Shown: positions 52,390-64,000 of the stretch, piece by piece
Layout: every line of letters begins with the position of its first letter
Position numbering within the stretch: the first letter of the stretch is position 1
Assembly: GCF_902167145.1 (NCBI RefSeq)
Contig: NC_050100.1
Coordinates: 202,895,797-202,959,796 of the forward strand
From: Zea mays
Lineage: Eukaryota; Streptophyta; Magnoliopsida; Poales; Poaceae
Direction of reading: 5' to 3'
DNA: 64,000 bases
Translations under genes and position numbers: made by a program
Notes under the pieces: generated by a model
The model's input: the letters and a program-made list of their open reading frames with translations, nothing else
What the model was told of the DNA's origin: nothing
Databases searched by the model: none

Positions 52390-55300
52390 TTGGATTTATG
52401 GTGGAGACCATTTCTTGGTCAAAATTCCGTAGGTGTTAGCCTTCAGTGTCATTGAAAATGGTCGTTCATGGCTATTTTCGACAAAAATGGGGGTTGTGTG
52501 GCCATTGATCATCGACCAGAGGCTCGTACACCTCACCCCACATATGTTTCCTTGCCATAGATCACATTCTCGGATTTCTGGTGGAGACCATTTCTTGGAC
52601 AAAAATCCATACGTGTTAGCCTTCGGTATTATTGAAAATGGTCGTTGATCGCTATTTTCGACAAAAATGGGCGTTGTGTGGCCATTGATCATCGGCCAGA
52701 GGCCCATACACCTCACCCCACATATGTTTCCTTGCCATAGATCACATTCTTGGATTTATGGTGGAGACCATTTCTTGGTCAAAAATCCGTAGGTGTTAGC
52801 CTTCAGTGTCATTGAAAATGGTCGTTCATGGCTATTTTCGACAAAAATGGGGGTTGTGTGGCCATTGATCATCGACCAGAGGCTCATACACCTCACCCCA
52901 CATATGTTTCCTTGCCATAGATCACATTTTGGATTTCTGGTGGAGAACATTTCTTGGTCAAAAATCCATAGGTGTTAGCCTTCGGTATTATTGAAAATGG
53001 TCGTTCATGGCTATTTTCGACAAAAATGGGGGTTGTGTGGCCATTGATCATCGACCAGAGGCTCATACACCTCACCCCATGTATGTTTCCTTGCCATAGA
53101 TCACATTCTTGGATTTCTGGTGGAGACCATTTCTTGGTCAAAAATCCGTAGGTGTTAGCCTTCGGTATTATTGAAAATGGTCGTTCATGGCTATTTTCAT
53201 AAAAAATGGGGTTGTGTGGCCATTTATCATCGACCAGAGGCTCGTACACTTTACCCCACATATGTTTTCTTGCCATTGATCACATTCTTGGATTTCTGGT
53301 GGAGACCATTTCTTGGTCAAGAATCCGTTGGTGTTAGCCTTCGGTATTATTGAAAATGGTCGTTCATGGCTATTTTCGTCTAAAATGGGGGTTGTGTGGC
53401 CACTTATCATCGACCAGAGGCTCGTACACCTCACCCCACATATGTTTCCTTGCATAGATCACATTCTCGGATTTCTGGTGGAGACCATTTCTTGGTCAAA
53501 AATCCATACGTGTTAGCCTTCTATATTATTGAAAATGGTCGTTGATCGCTATTTTCGACAAAAATGGGCGTTGTGTGGCCATTGATCATCGACCAGACGC
53601 CCATACACCTTACCCCACATATGTTTCCTTGCCATAGATCACATTCTTGGATTTATGGTGGAGACCATTTCTTGGTCAAAAATCCGTAGGTGTTAGCCTT
53701 CAGTGTCATTGAAAATGGTCGTTCATGGCTATTTCTGACAAAAATGGGGGTTGTGTGGCCATTGATTATCGACCAGAGGGTCGTAAACTTCACCCCACAT
53801 AGGTTTTCTTGCCATAGATCACATTCTTGGATTTCTGGTGGAGACCATTTCTTAGTCAAAAATCTGTTGGTGTTAGCCTTCGGTATTATTGAAAATGGTC
53901 GTTCATGGCTATTTTCGACTAAAATGGGGGTTGTGTGGCCATTTATCATCGACCAGAGGCTCGTACACCTCACCCCACATATGTTTCCTTGCCATAGATC
54001 ACATTCTTGGATTTCTAGTGGAGGCCATTTATTGGTCAAAAATCTGTACGTGTTAGCCTTCAGTATTATTGAAAATGGTCATTCATGGCTATTTTCTACA
54101 AAAATGGGGGTTGTGTGGCCATTGATCATCGACCAGAGGCTCGTAAACCTCACCCCACATATGTTTCCTTGCAATAGATCACATTCTTTGATTTCTGGTG
54201 GAGACCATTTCTTGGTCAAAAATCTGAATATTTTAGCCTTCGGTATTATTGAAAATGGTCGTTCATGGCTATTTTCGACAAAAATGGGGGTTGTGTGGCC
54301 ATTGATATTCGACCAAAGGCTCATACACCTCACTACACATGTTTTCTTTCCATAGATCACATTCTTGGATTTATGGTGGAGACCATTTCTTGGTCAAAAA
54401 TCAGTAGGTGTTAGCGTTCAGTGTCATTGAAAATTGTCGTTCTTGGCTATTTTCGACAAAAATGGGGTTTGTGTGGCCATTGATCATCGACCAGAGGCTC
54501 GTACACTTCACCCCACATATGTTTTCTTGCCATAGATCACATTCTTGGATTTCTGGTGGGGACCATTTCTTAGTCAAAAATCCGTTGGTGTTAGCCTTCG
54601 GTATTATTGAAAATGGTCGTTCATGGCTATTTTCGACAAAAATTGGGGTTGTGTGGCCATTTATCATCGACCAGAGGCTCGTACACGTCACCCCACATAT
54701 GTTTCCTTGCCATATATCACATTCTTGGATTTCTGGTGGAGACCATTTCTTGGTCAAAAATTCGTACGTGTTAGCCTTCGGTATTATTGAAAATGGTCGT
54801 TCATGGCTATTTTCGACAAAATGGGGGTTGTGTGGCCATTGATCATCGACCAGAGGCTCGTACACCTCACCCCACATATGTTTCCTTGCCATAGATCACA
54901 TTCTTGGATTTCTGGTGGAGACCATTTCTTGGGCAAAAATCCGAATGTGTTAGCCTTCGGTATTTTTGAAAATGGTCATTCATGGCTATTTTCGACAAAA
55001 ATGGGGGTTGTGTGGCCATTGATCTTCGACCAGAGGCTCATACACCTCACTACACATATGTTTCCTTGCCATAGATCAAATTCTTGGATTTATGGTGGAG
55101 ACCATTTCTTGGTCAAAAATCCATAGGTGTTAGCCTTCAGTGTCATTGAAAATGGTCGTTCATGGCTATTTTCGACAAAAATGGGGGTTGTGTGGCCATT
55201 GATCATCGACCAGAGGCTCATACACCTCACCCCACATATGTTTCCTTGCCATAGATCACATTTTGGATTTCTGGGGGAGAACATTTCTTGGTCAAAAATC

Positions 55301-57460
55301 CGTAGGTGTTAGCCTTCGGTATTATTGAAAATGGTCGTTCATGGCTATTTTCGACAAAAATGGGGGTTGTGTGGCCATTGATCATCGATCAGAGGCTCAT
55401 ACACCTCACCCCACGTATGTTTCCTTGCCATAGATCACATTCTTGGATTTCTGGTGGAGACCATTTCTTGGTCAAAAATCCGTAGGTGTTAGCCTTCGGT
55501 ATTATTGAAAATGGTCGTTCATGGCTATTTTCATAAAAAATGGGGGTTGTGTGGCCATTTATCATCGACCAGAGGCTCGTACACTTTACCCCACATATGT
55601 TTTCTTGCCATTGATCACATTCTTGGATTTCTGGTGGAGACCATTTCTTGGTCAAGAATCCGTTGGTGTTAGCCTTCGGTATTATTGAAAATGGTCGTTC
55701 ATGGCTATTTTCGTCTAAAATGGGGGTTGTGTGGCCATTTATCATCGACCAGAGGCTCGTACACCTCACCCCACATATGTTTCCTTGCATAGATCACATT
55801 CTCGGATTTCTGGTGGAGACCATTTCTTGGTCAAAAATGCATACGTGTTAGCCTTCTATATTATTGAAAATGGTCGTTGATCGCTATTTTCGACAAAAAT
55901 GGGCGTTGTGTTGCCATTGATCATCGACCAGACGCCCATACACCTTACCCCACATATGTTTCCTTGCCATAGATCACATTCTTGGATTTATGGTGGAGAC
56001 CATTTCTTGGTCAAAAATACATAGGTGTTAGCCTTCGGTATTATTGAAAATGGTCGTTCATGGCTATTTTCGACAAAAATGGGGGTTATGTGGCCATTGA
56101 TCTTTGACTAGAGGCTCATACACCTCACTACACATATGTTTCTTTACCATAGATGACATTCTTGGATTTATGGTGGAGACCATTTCTTGGTCAAAAATCC
56201 GTAGGTGTTAGCCTTCAGTGTCATTGAAAATGGTCGTTCATGGCTATTTCCGACAAAAATGGGGGTTGTGTGGCCATTGATTATCGACCAGAGGCTCGTA
56301 CACTTCACCCCACATAGGTTTTCTTGCCATAGATCACATTCTTGGATTTCTGGTGGAGACCATTTCTTAGTCAAAAATATGTTGGTGTTAGCCTTCGGTA
56401 TTATTGAAAATGGTCGATCATGGCTATTTTCGACTAAAATGGGGGTTGTGTGGCCATTTATCATCGACTAGAGGCTCGTACACCTCACCCCACATATGTT
56501 TCCTTGCCATAGATCAGATTCTTGGATTTCTGGTGGAGACCATTTATTTGTCAAAAATCTGAATATTTTAGCCTTCGGTACTATTGAAAATGGTCGTTCA
56601 TGGCTATTTTCGACAAAAATGGGGGTTGTGTGGCCATTGATATTCGACCAAAGGCTCATACACCTCACTACACATGTTTCCTTTCCATAGATCACATTCT
56701 TGGATTTATGGTGGAGACCATTTCTTGGTCAAAAATCCGTAGGTGTTAGCGTTCAGTGTCATTGAAAATGGTCGTTCATGGCTATTTTCGACAAAAATGG
56801 AGGTTGTGTGGCCATTGATCATCGACCAGAGGCTCATACACCTCACCCCACGTATGTTTCCTTGCCATAGATCACATTCTTGGATTTCTGGTGGGGACCA
56901 TTTCTTAGTCAAAAATCCGTTGGTGTTAGCCTTCGGTATTATTGAAAATGGTCGTTCATGGCTATTTTCGACAAAAATGGGGGTTGTGTGGCCATTTATC
57001 ATCGACCAGAGGCTCGTACACCTCACCCCACATATGTTTCCTTGCCATATATCACATTCTTCGATTTCTGGTGGAGACCATTTCTTGGTCAAAAATTCAT
57101 ACGTGTTAGCCTTCGGTATTATTGAAAATGGTCGTTCATGGCTATTTTCGACAAAATGGGGGTTGTGTGGGCATTGATCATCGACCAGAGGCTCATACAC
57201 CTCACCCCACATATGTTTCCTTGCCATAGATCACATTCTTTGATTTCTGGTGGAGACCATTTCTTGGGCAAAAATCCGAATGTGTTAGCCTTCGGTATTT
57301 TTGAAAATGGTCATTCATGGCTATTTTCGACAAAAATGGGGGTTGTGTGGCCATTGATCTTCGACCAGAGGCTCATACACCTCACTACACATATGTTTCC
57401 TTGCCATAGATCAAATTCTTGGATTTATGGTGGAGACCATTTCTTGGTCAAAAATCCATA
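52390..57460 (-). repeat. ~2.33-kb tandem duplication in the right array
   Basis: Unusual markers near 52.75-53.5 kb (ATCACATTTTGGATTTCTGG; TTTTCATAAAAAATGGGG; TTTCCTTGCATAGATC; CAGACGCCCATACACC) recur at an offset of 2334-2335 near 55.1-55.9 kb. 2334 equals 13 x 180 - 6. The second copy then diverges by gain of a monomer (offset about 2515 by 56.2 kb). Confidence 0.75.
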
Positions 57461-58139
57461 GGTGTTAGCCTTCAGTGTCATTGAAAATGGTTGTTCATGG
57501 CTATTTTCGACAAAAATGGGGGTTGTGTGGCCATTGATCATCGACCAGAGGCTCGTCCACTTCACCTCACATATGTTTTCTTGCCATAGATCACATTCTT
57601 GGATTTCTGGTGGAGACCATTTCTTGGTCAAAAATCTGTTGGTGTTAGCCTTCGGTATTATTGAAAATGGTCGTTCATGGCTATTTTCGACTGAAATGGG
57701 GGTTGTGTGGCCATTTATCATCGACCAGAGGCTCATACACCTCACCCCACATATGTTTCCTTGCCATAGATCACATTCTTGGATTTCTGGTGGAGACCAT
57801 TTCTTGGTCAAAAACTCGTACGTGTTAGCCTTCGGTATTATTGAAAATAGTCGTTCATGGCTATTTTCGGCAAAATGGGGGTTGTGTGGCCATTGATCAT
57901 CGACCAGAGGCTCGTACACCTCACCCCACATATCTTTCCTTGCCATAGATCACATTCTTGGATTTCTGGTGGAGACCATTTTTGGGCAAAAATCCGAATG
58001 TCCTTTGGTATTTTTGAAAATGGTCATTCATGGCTATTTTCGACAAAAATGGCGGTTGTGTGGCCATTGATCTTCGACCAGAGGCTCATACACCTCACTA
58101 CACATATGTTTCCTTGCCATAGATCACATTCTTGGATTT

Positions 58140-61100
58140 ATGGTGGAGACCATTTCTTGGTCAAAAATCCGTAGGTGTTAGCCTTCAGTGTCATTGAAAA
58201 TGGTCGTTCATGGCTATTTTCGACAAAAAATAGGGTTGTGTGGCCATTGATCGTCGACCAGAGGCTCATACACATCACCCCACATATGTTTCCTTGCCGT
58301 AGATCACATTCTTGGATTTCTGGTGGAGACCATTTCTTGGTCAAAAATCCGTAGGTGTTAGCCTTCGGTATTATTGAAAATGATCGTTCATGGCTATTTT
58401 CGACAAAAATGGGGGTTGTGTGGCCATTGATCATCGACCAGAGGCTCATACACCTCACCCCACATATGTTTCCTTGCCATAGATCACATTCTTGGATTTC
58501 TGGTGGAGACCATTTCTTGGTCAAAAATCCGTAGGTCTTAGCCTCTAGTATTATTGAAAATGGTCGCTCATGGCTATTTTCATAAAAAATGGGGGTTGTG
58601 TGGCCATTTATCATCGACTAGAGGCTCATAAACCTCACCCCACATATGTTTCCTTGCCATAGATCACATTCTTGGATTTCTGGTGGAGACCATTTCTTGG
58701 TCAAAAACTCGTACGTGTTAGCCTTCGGTATTATTGAAAATGGTCGTTCATGGCTATTTTCGGCAAAATGGGGGTTGTGTGGCCATTGATCATCGACCAG
58801 AGGCTCGTACACCTCACCCACATATGTTTCCTTGCCATAGATCACATTCTTGGATTTCTGGTGGAGACCATTTCTTGGGCAAAAATCCGAATGTGTTAGC
58901 CTTTGGTATTTTTGAAAATGGTCATTCATGGCTATTTTCGACAAAAATGGGGGTTGTGTGGCCATTGATCTTTGACCAGAGGCTCATACACCTCACTACA
59001 CATATGTTTCCTTGCCATAGATCACATTCTTGGATTTATGGTGGAGACCATTTCTTGGTCAAAAATTCGTAGGTGTTAGCCTTCAGTGTCATTGAAAATG
59101 GTCGTTCATGGCTATTTTCGACAAAAATTAGGGTTGTGTGGCCATTGATCGTCGACCAGAGGCTCATACACCTCACCCCACATATGTTTCCTTGCCGTAG
59201 ATCACATTCTTAGATTTCTGGTGGAGACCATTTCTTGGTCAAAAATCCGTAGGTGTTAGCCTTCGGTATTATTGAAAATGGTCGTTCATGGCTATTTTCG
59301 ACAAAAATGGGGGTTGTGTGGCCATTGATCATCGACCAGAGGCTCATACACCTCACCCCACATATGTTTCCTTGCCATAGATCACATTCTTGGATTTCTG
59401 GTGGAGACCATTTCTTGGTCAAAAATCCGTAGGTGTTAGCCTCTAGTATTATTGAAAATGGTAAATCATGGCTATTTTCATAAAAAATAGGGGTTGTGTG
59501 GCCATTTATCATCGACTAGAGGCTCATAAACCTCACCCCACATATGTTTCCTTGCCATAGATCACATTCTTGGATTTCTAGTGGAGACCATTTCTTGGTC
59601 AAAAACTCGTACGTGTTAGCCTTCGGTATTATTGAAAATGGTCGTTCATGCCTATTTTTGGCAAAATGGGGTTTGTGTGGCCATTGATCATCGACCAGAG
59701 GCTCGTACACCTCACCCCACATATGTTTCCTTGCAATAGATCACATTCTTGGATTTCTGGTGGAGACCATTTCTTGGGCAAAAATCCGAATGTGTTAGCC
59801 TTTGGTATTTTTGAAAATGGTCATTCATGGCTATTTTCGACAAAAATGGGGGTTGTGTGGCCATTGATCTTCGACCAGAGGCTCATACACCTCACTACAC
59901 ATATGTTTCCTTGCCATAGATCACATTCTTAGATTTATGGTGGAGACCATTTCTTGGTCAAAAATCCGTAGGAGTTAGCCTTCAGTGTCATTAAAAATGG
60001 TCGTTCATGGCTATTTTCGACAAAAATTAGGGTTGTGTGGCCATTGATCATCGACCACAAGCTCATACACCTCACCCCACATATGTTTCCTTGCCGTAGA
60101 TCACATTCTTGGATTTCTGGTGGAGACCATTTCTTGGTCAAAAATCCATAGGTGTTAGCCTTCGATATTATTGAAAATGGTCGTTCATGGCTATAATGGG
60201 GGTTGTGTGGCCATTGATCATCGACCAGAGGCTCATACACCTCACCCCACATATGTTTCCTTGCCATAGATCACATTCTTGGATTTCTGGTGGAGACCAT
60301 TTCTTGGTCAAAAATCCGTAGGTCTTAGCCTCTAGTATTATTGAAAATGGTCGCTCATGGCTATTTTCATAAAAAATGGGGGTTGTGTGGCCATTTATCA
60401 TCGACTAGAGGCTCATAAACCTCACCCCACATATGTTTCCTTGCCATAGATCACATTCTTGGATTTCTAGTGGAGACCATTTCTTGGTCAAAAACTCGTA
60501 CGTGTTAGCCTTCGGTATTATTGAAAATGGTCGTTCATGGCTATTTTCGGCAAAATGGGGGTTGTGTGGCCATTGATCATCGACCAGAGGCTCGTACACC
60601 TCACCCCACATATGTTTCCTTGCCATAGATCACATTCTTGGATTTCTGGTGCAGACCATTTCTTGGGCAAAAATCCGAATGTGTTAGCCTTTGGTATTTT
60701 TGAAAAGGTCATTCATGGCTATTTTTGACAAAAATGGGGGTTGTGTGGCCATTGATCTTCGACCTGAGGCTCATACACCTCAATACACATATGTTTCCTT
60801 GCCATAGATCGCATTCTTGGATTTATGGTGGAGACCATTTCTTGGTCAAAAATCCGTAGGTGTTAGCCTTCAGTGTCATTGAAAATGGTCGTTCATGGCT
60901 ATTTTTGACAAAAATAGGGTTGTGTGGCCATTGATCGTCGACCAGAGGCTCATACACCTCACCCCACATATGTTTCCTTTCCATAGATCACATTCTTGGA
61001 TTTCTGGTGGAGACCATTTCTTGGTCAAAAATCCGTAGGTGTTAGCCTTCGGTATTATTGAAAATGGTCGTTCATGGCTATTTTCGACAAAAATGGGGGT

Positions 61101-64000
61101 TGTGTGGCCATTGATCATCGACCAGAGGCTCATACACCTCACCCCACATATGTTTCCTTGCCATAGATCACATTCTTGGATTTCTGGTGGAGACCATTTC
61201 TTGGTCAAAAATCCGTAGGTGTTAGCCTCTAGTATTATTGAAAATGGTCGCTCATGGCTATTTTCATAAAAAATAGGGGTTGTGTGGCCATTTATCATCG
61301 ACTAGAGGCTCATAAACCTCACCCCACATATGTTTCCTTGCCATAGATCACATTCTTGGATTTCTAGTGGAGACCATTTCTTCGTCAAAAACTCGTACGT
61401 GTTAGCCTTCGGTATTATTGAAAATGGTCGTTCATGGCTATTTTTGGCAAAATGGGGGTTGTGTGGCCATTGATCATCGACCAGAGGCTCGTACACCTCA
61501 CCCTACATATGTTTCCTTGCAATAGATCACATTCTTGGATTTATGGTGGAGACCATTTCTTGGGCAAAAATCCGAATGTGTTAGCCTTTGGTATTTTTGA
61601 AAATGGTCATTCATGGCTATTTTCGACAAAAATGGGGGTTGTGTGGCCATTGATCATCGACCAGAGGCTCATACACCTCACTACACATATGTTTCCTTGC
61701 CATAGATCACATTCTTAGATTTATGGTGGAGACCATTTCTTGGTCAAAAATCCGTAGGTGTTAGCCTTCAGTGTCATTGAAAATGGTCGTTCATGGCTAT
61801 TTTCGACAAAAATTAGGGTTATGTGGCCATTGATCGTCGACCACAGGCTCATACACCTCACCCCACATATGTTTCCTTGCCGTAGATCACATTCTTGGAT
61901 TTCTGGTGGAGACCATTTCTTGGTCAAAAATCCGTAGGTGTTAGCCTTCGATATTATTGAAAATGGTCGTTCATGGCTATAATGGGCGTTGTGTGGCCAT
62001 TGATCATCGACCAGAGGCTCATACACCTCACCCCACATATGTTTCCTTGCCATAGATCACATTCTTGGATTTCTGGTGGAGACCATTTCTTGGTCAAAAA
62101 TCCGTAGGTCTTAGCCTCTAGTATTATTGAAAATGGTCGCTCATGGCTATTTTCATAAAAAATGGGGGTTGTGTGGCCATTTATCATCGACTAGAGGCTC
62201 ATAAACCTCACCCCACATATGTTTCCTTGCCATAGATCACATTCTTGGATTTCTGGTGGAGACCATTTCTTGGTCAAAAACTCGTACGTGTTAGCCTTCG
62301 GTATTATTGAAAATGGTCGTTCATGGCTATTTTCGGCAAAATGGGGGTTGTGTGGCCATTGATCATCGACCAGAGGCTCGTACACCTCACCCCACATATG
62401 TTTCCTTGCCATAGATCACATTCTTGGATTTCTGGTGCAGACCATTTCTTGGGCAAAAATCCGAATGTGTTAGCCTTTGGTATTTTTGAAAAGGTCATTC
62501 ATGGCTATTTTTGACAAAAATGGGGGTTGTGTGGCCATTGATCTTCGACCAGAGGCTCATACACCTCAATACACATATGTTTCCTTGCCATAGATCACAT
62601 TCTTGGATTTATGGTGGAGACCATTTCTTGGTCAAAAATCCGTAGGTGTTAGCCTTCAGTGTCATTGAAAATGGTCGTTCATGGCTATTTTTGACAAAAA
62701 TAGGGTTGTGTGGCCATTGATCGTCGACCAGAGGCTCATACACCTCACCCCACATATGTTTCCTTTCCATAGATCACATTCTTGGATTTCTGGTGGAGAC
62801 CATTTCTTGGTCAAAAATCCGTAGGTGTTAGCCTTCGGTATTATTGAAAATGGTCGTTCATGGCTATTTTCGACAAAAATGGGGGTTGTGTGGCCATTTA
62901 TCATCGACCAGAGGCTCATACACCTCACCCCACATATGTTTCCTTGCCATAGATCACATTCTTGGATTTCTGGTGGAGACCATTTCTTGGTCAAAAATCC
63001 GTAGGTCTTAGCCTCTAGTATTATTGAAAATGGTCGCTCATGGCTATTTTCATAAAAAATGGGGGTTGTGTGGCCATTTATCATCGACTAGAGGCTCATA
63101 AACCTCACCCCACATATGTTTCCTTGCCATAGATCACATTCTTGGATTTCTGGTGGAGACCATTTATTGGTCAAAAACTCGTACGTGTTAGCCTTCGGTA
63201 TTATTGAAAATGGTCGTTCATGGCTATTTTCGGCAAAATGGGGGTTGTGTGGCCATTGATCATCGACCAGAGGCTCGTACACCTCACCCCACATATGTTT
63301 CCTTGCCATAGATCACATTCTTGGATTTCTGGTGGAGACCATTTCTTGGGCAAAAATCCGAATGTGTTAGCCTTTGGTATTTTTGAAAACGGTCATTCAT
63401 GGCTAGTTTCGACCAAAATGGGGGTTGTGTGGCCATTAATCTTCGACCAGAGGCTCATACCCCTCACTACACATATGTTTCCTAACCATAGATCACATTC
63501 TTGGATTTATGGTGGAGACCATTTCTTGGTCAAAAATCCGTAGGTGTTAGCCTTCAGTGTCATTGAAAATGGTCGTTCATGGCTAATTTTGACAAAAAAT
63601 AGGGTTGTGTGGCCATTGATCGTCGACCAGAGGCTCATACACCTCACCCCACATATGTTTCCTTGCCGTAGATCACATTCTTGGATTTCTGGTGGAGACC
63701 ATTTCTTGGTCAAAAATCCGTAGGTGTTAGCCTTCGGTATTATTGAAAATGGTCGTTCATGGCTATTTTCGACAAAAATGGGGGTTGTGTGGCCATTGAT
63801 CATCGACCAGAGGCTCATACACCTCACCCCCATATGTTTCCTTGCCATAGATCACATTCTTGGATTTCTGGTGGAGACCATTTCTTGGACAAAAATCCGT
63901 AGGTGTTAGCCTCTAGTATTATTGAAAATGGTCGCTCATGGCTATTTTCATAAAAAATGGGGGTTGTGTGGCCATTTATCATCGACTAGAGGCTCATAAC
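58140..64000 (-). repeat. Reversed five-monomer higher-order repeat, about 888-899-bp units
   Basis: The reverse form of the left HOR. Unit boundaries at ATGGTGG fall at 58140, 59038, 59937, 60825, 61723, 62611 and 63509, so units alternate near 898-899 and 888 bp. The 888-bp units carry a 12-bp deletion (GGCTATAATGGG in place of the TTTTCGACAAA stretch) at about 60193 and 61979, giving a 1786-bp two-unit period. Matching HOR content with no LTR element makes this the natural empty-site comparison. Confidence 0.83.

Larger units (their letters stand above)
39480..64000 (-). repeat. Knob-type 180-bp satellite array, - orientation
   Basis: All monomers from here to the window edge read in reverse (landmarks GGGGGTTGTGTGGCCA, CCATTTCTTGGTCAAAAATC and CCCCACATATGTTTCC), except the patch at 40977-41372. 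The order of variants mirrors the left half in mosaic form: 39.5-43.3 kb with 39.3-35.2, 44.9-45.8 with 23.7-22.8, 46.2-47.8 with 22.2-20.2, and about 57.9 kb onward with 19.0 kb backward. The 48-57.9 kb part has no full-length partner on the left. There are no genes, no transposons and no LTR element. Confidence 0.94.

Noticed and set aside
1..64000. CRISPR-like array, because of regular repeats
   Set aside because: There are no unique spacers; whole 180-bp units repeat, and the sequence is typical of a plant satellite.
1..64000. Centromeric CentC (about 156 bp) or knob TR-1 (about 350 bp) repeats
   Set aside because: No other tandem family with those periods is visible; all monomers belong to the 180-bp family.

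Overview
The window is a block of plant heterochromatin. Almost all of it is a tandem satellite with a monomer of about 180 bp (landmarks TGGCCACACAACCCCCATTT, ACATATGTGGGG, TTTTTGACCAAGAAATGG). I recognise this as the maize/Zea 180-bp knob repeat, so the organism is most likely Zea mays or a close relative (teosinte, Tripsacum). I see no host protein-coding gene, tRNA or rRNA. The many long open frames in the satellite are a side effect of a repeat length divisible by three.

Layout. 1-3527: satellite in + orientation. 3528-4060: short terminal-inverted-repeat DNA element. 4061-8766: satellite, ending in an 899-bp five-monomer higher-order repeat (HOR). 8767-16154: one complete LTR retrotransposon, zeon/cinful-like, gag-only, with 682-bp LTRs. 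16155-25526: satellite, starting with the same HOR. 25527-32342 and 32343-39338: two almost identical copies of a ~7-kb block. Near 39.26-39.48 kb the satellite turns round. 39480-64000: satellite in - orientation, largely a mosaic inverted copy of the left side, ending in the same HOR reversed.

The retrotransposon is the only gene-bearing part. On the + strand it has PBS, gag (broken by one in-frame TAG) and no protease, reverse transcriptase, RNase H or integrase, so it would depend on a partner for mobility. On the - strand, head-on to gag, lies a spliced-looking gene of three exons. Its two introns have GT/AG ends that join the frames exactly, and it has its own TATA box just inside the 3' LTR. 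It carries one single-base frameshift and one in-frame TAG, so this copy is probably dead. The element as a whole is strikingly rich in CTTCGG/CCGAAG.

History inferred from the sequence. The inverted duplication is old enough for its arms to differ by several percent. The LTRs differ at about 19 of 682 positions by hand count. The 7-kb tandem duplication is very recent, with few differences seen. Coordinates of satellite sub-blocks are by eye and can be off by tens of bases unless a junction is given exactly.
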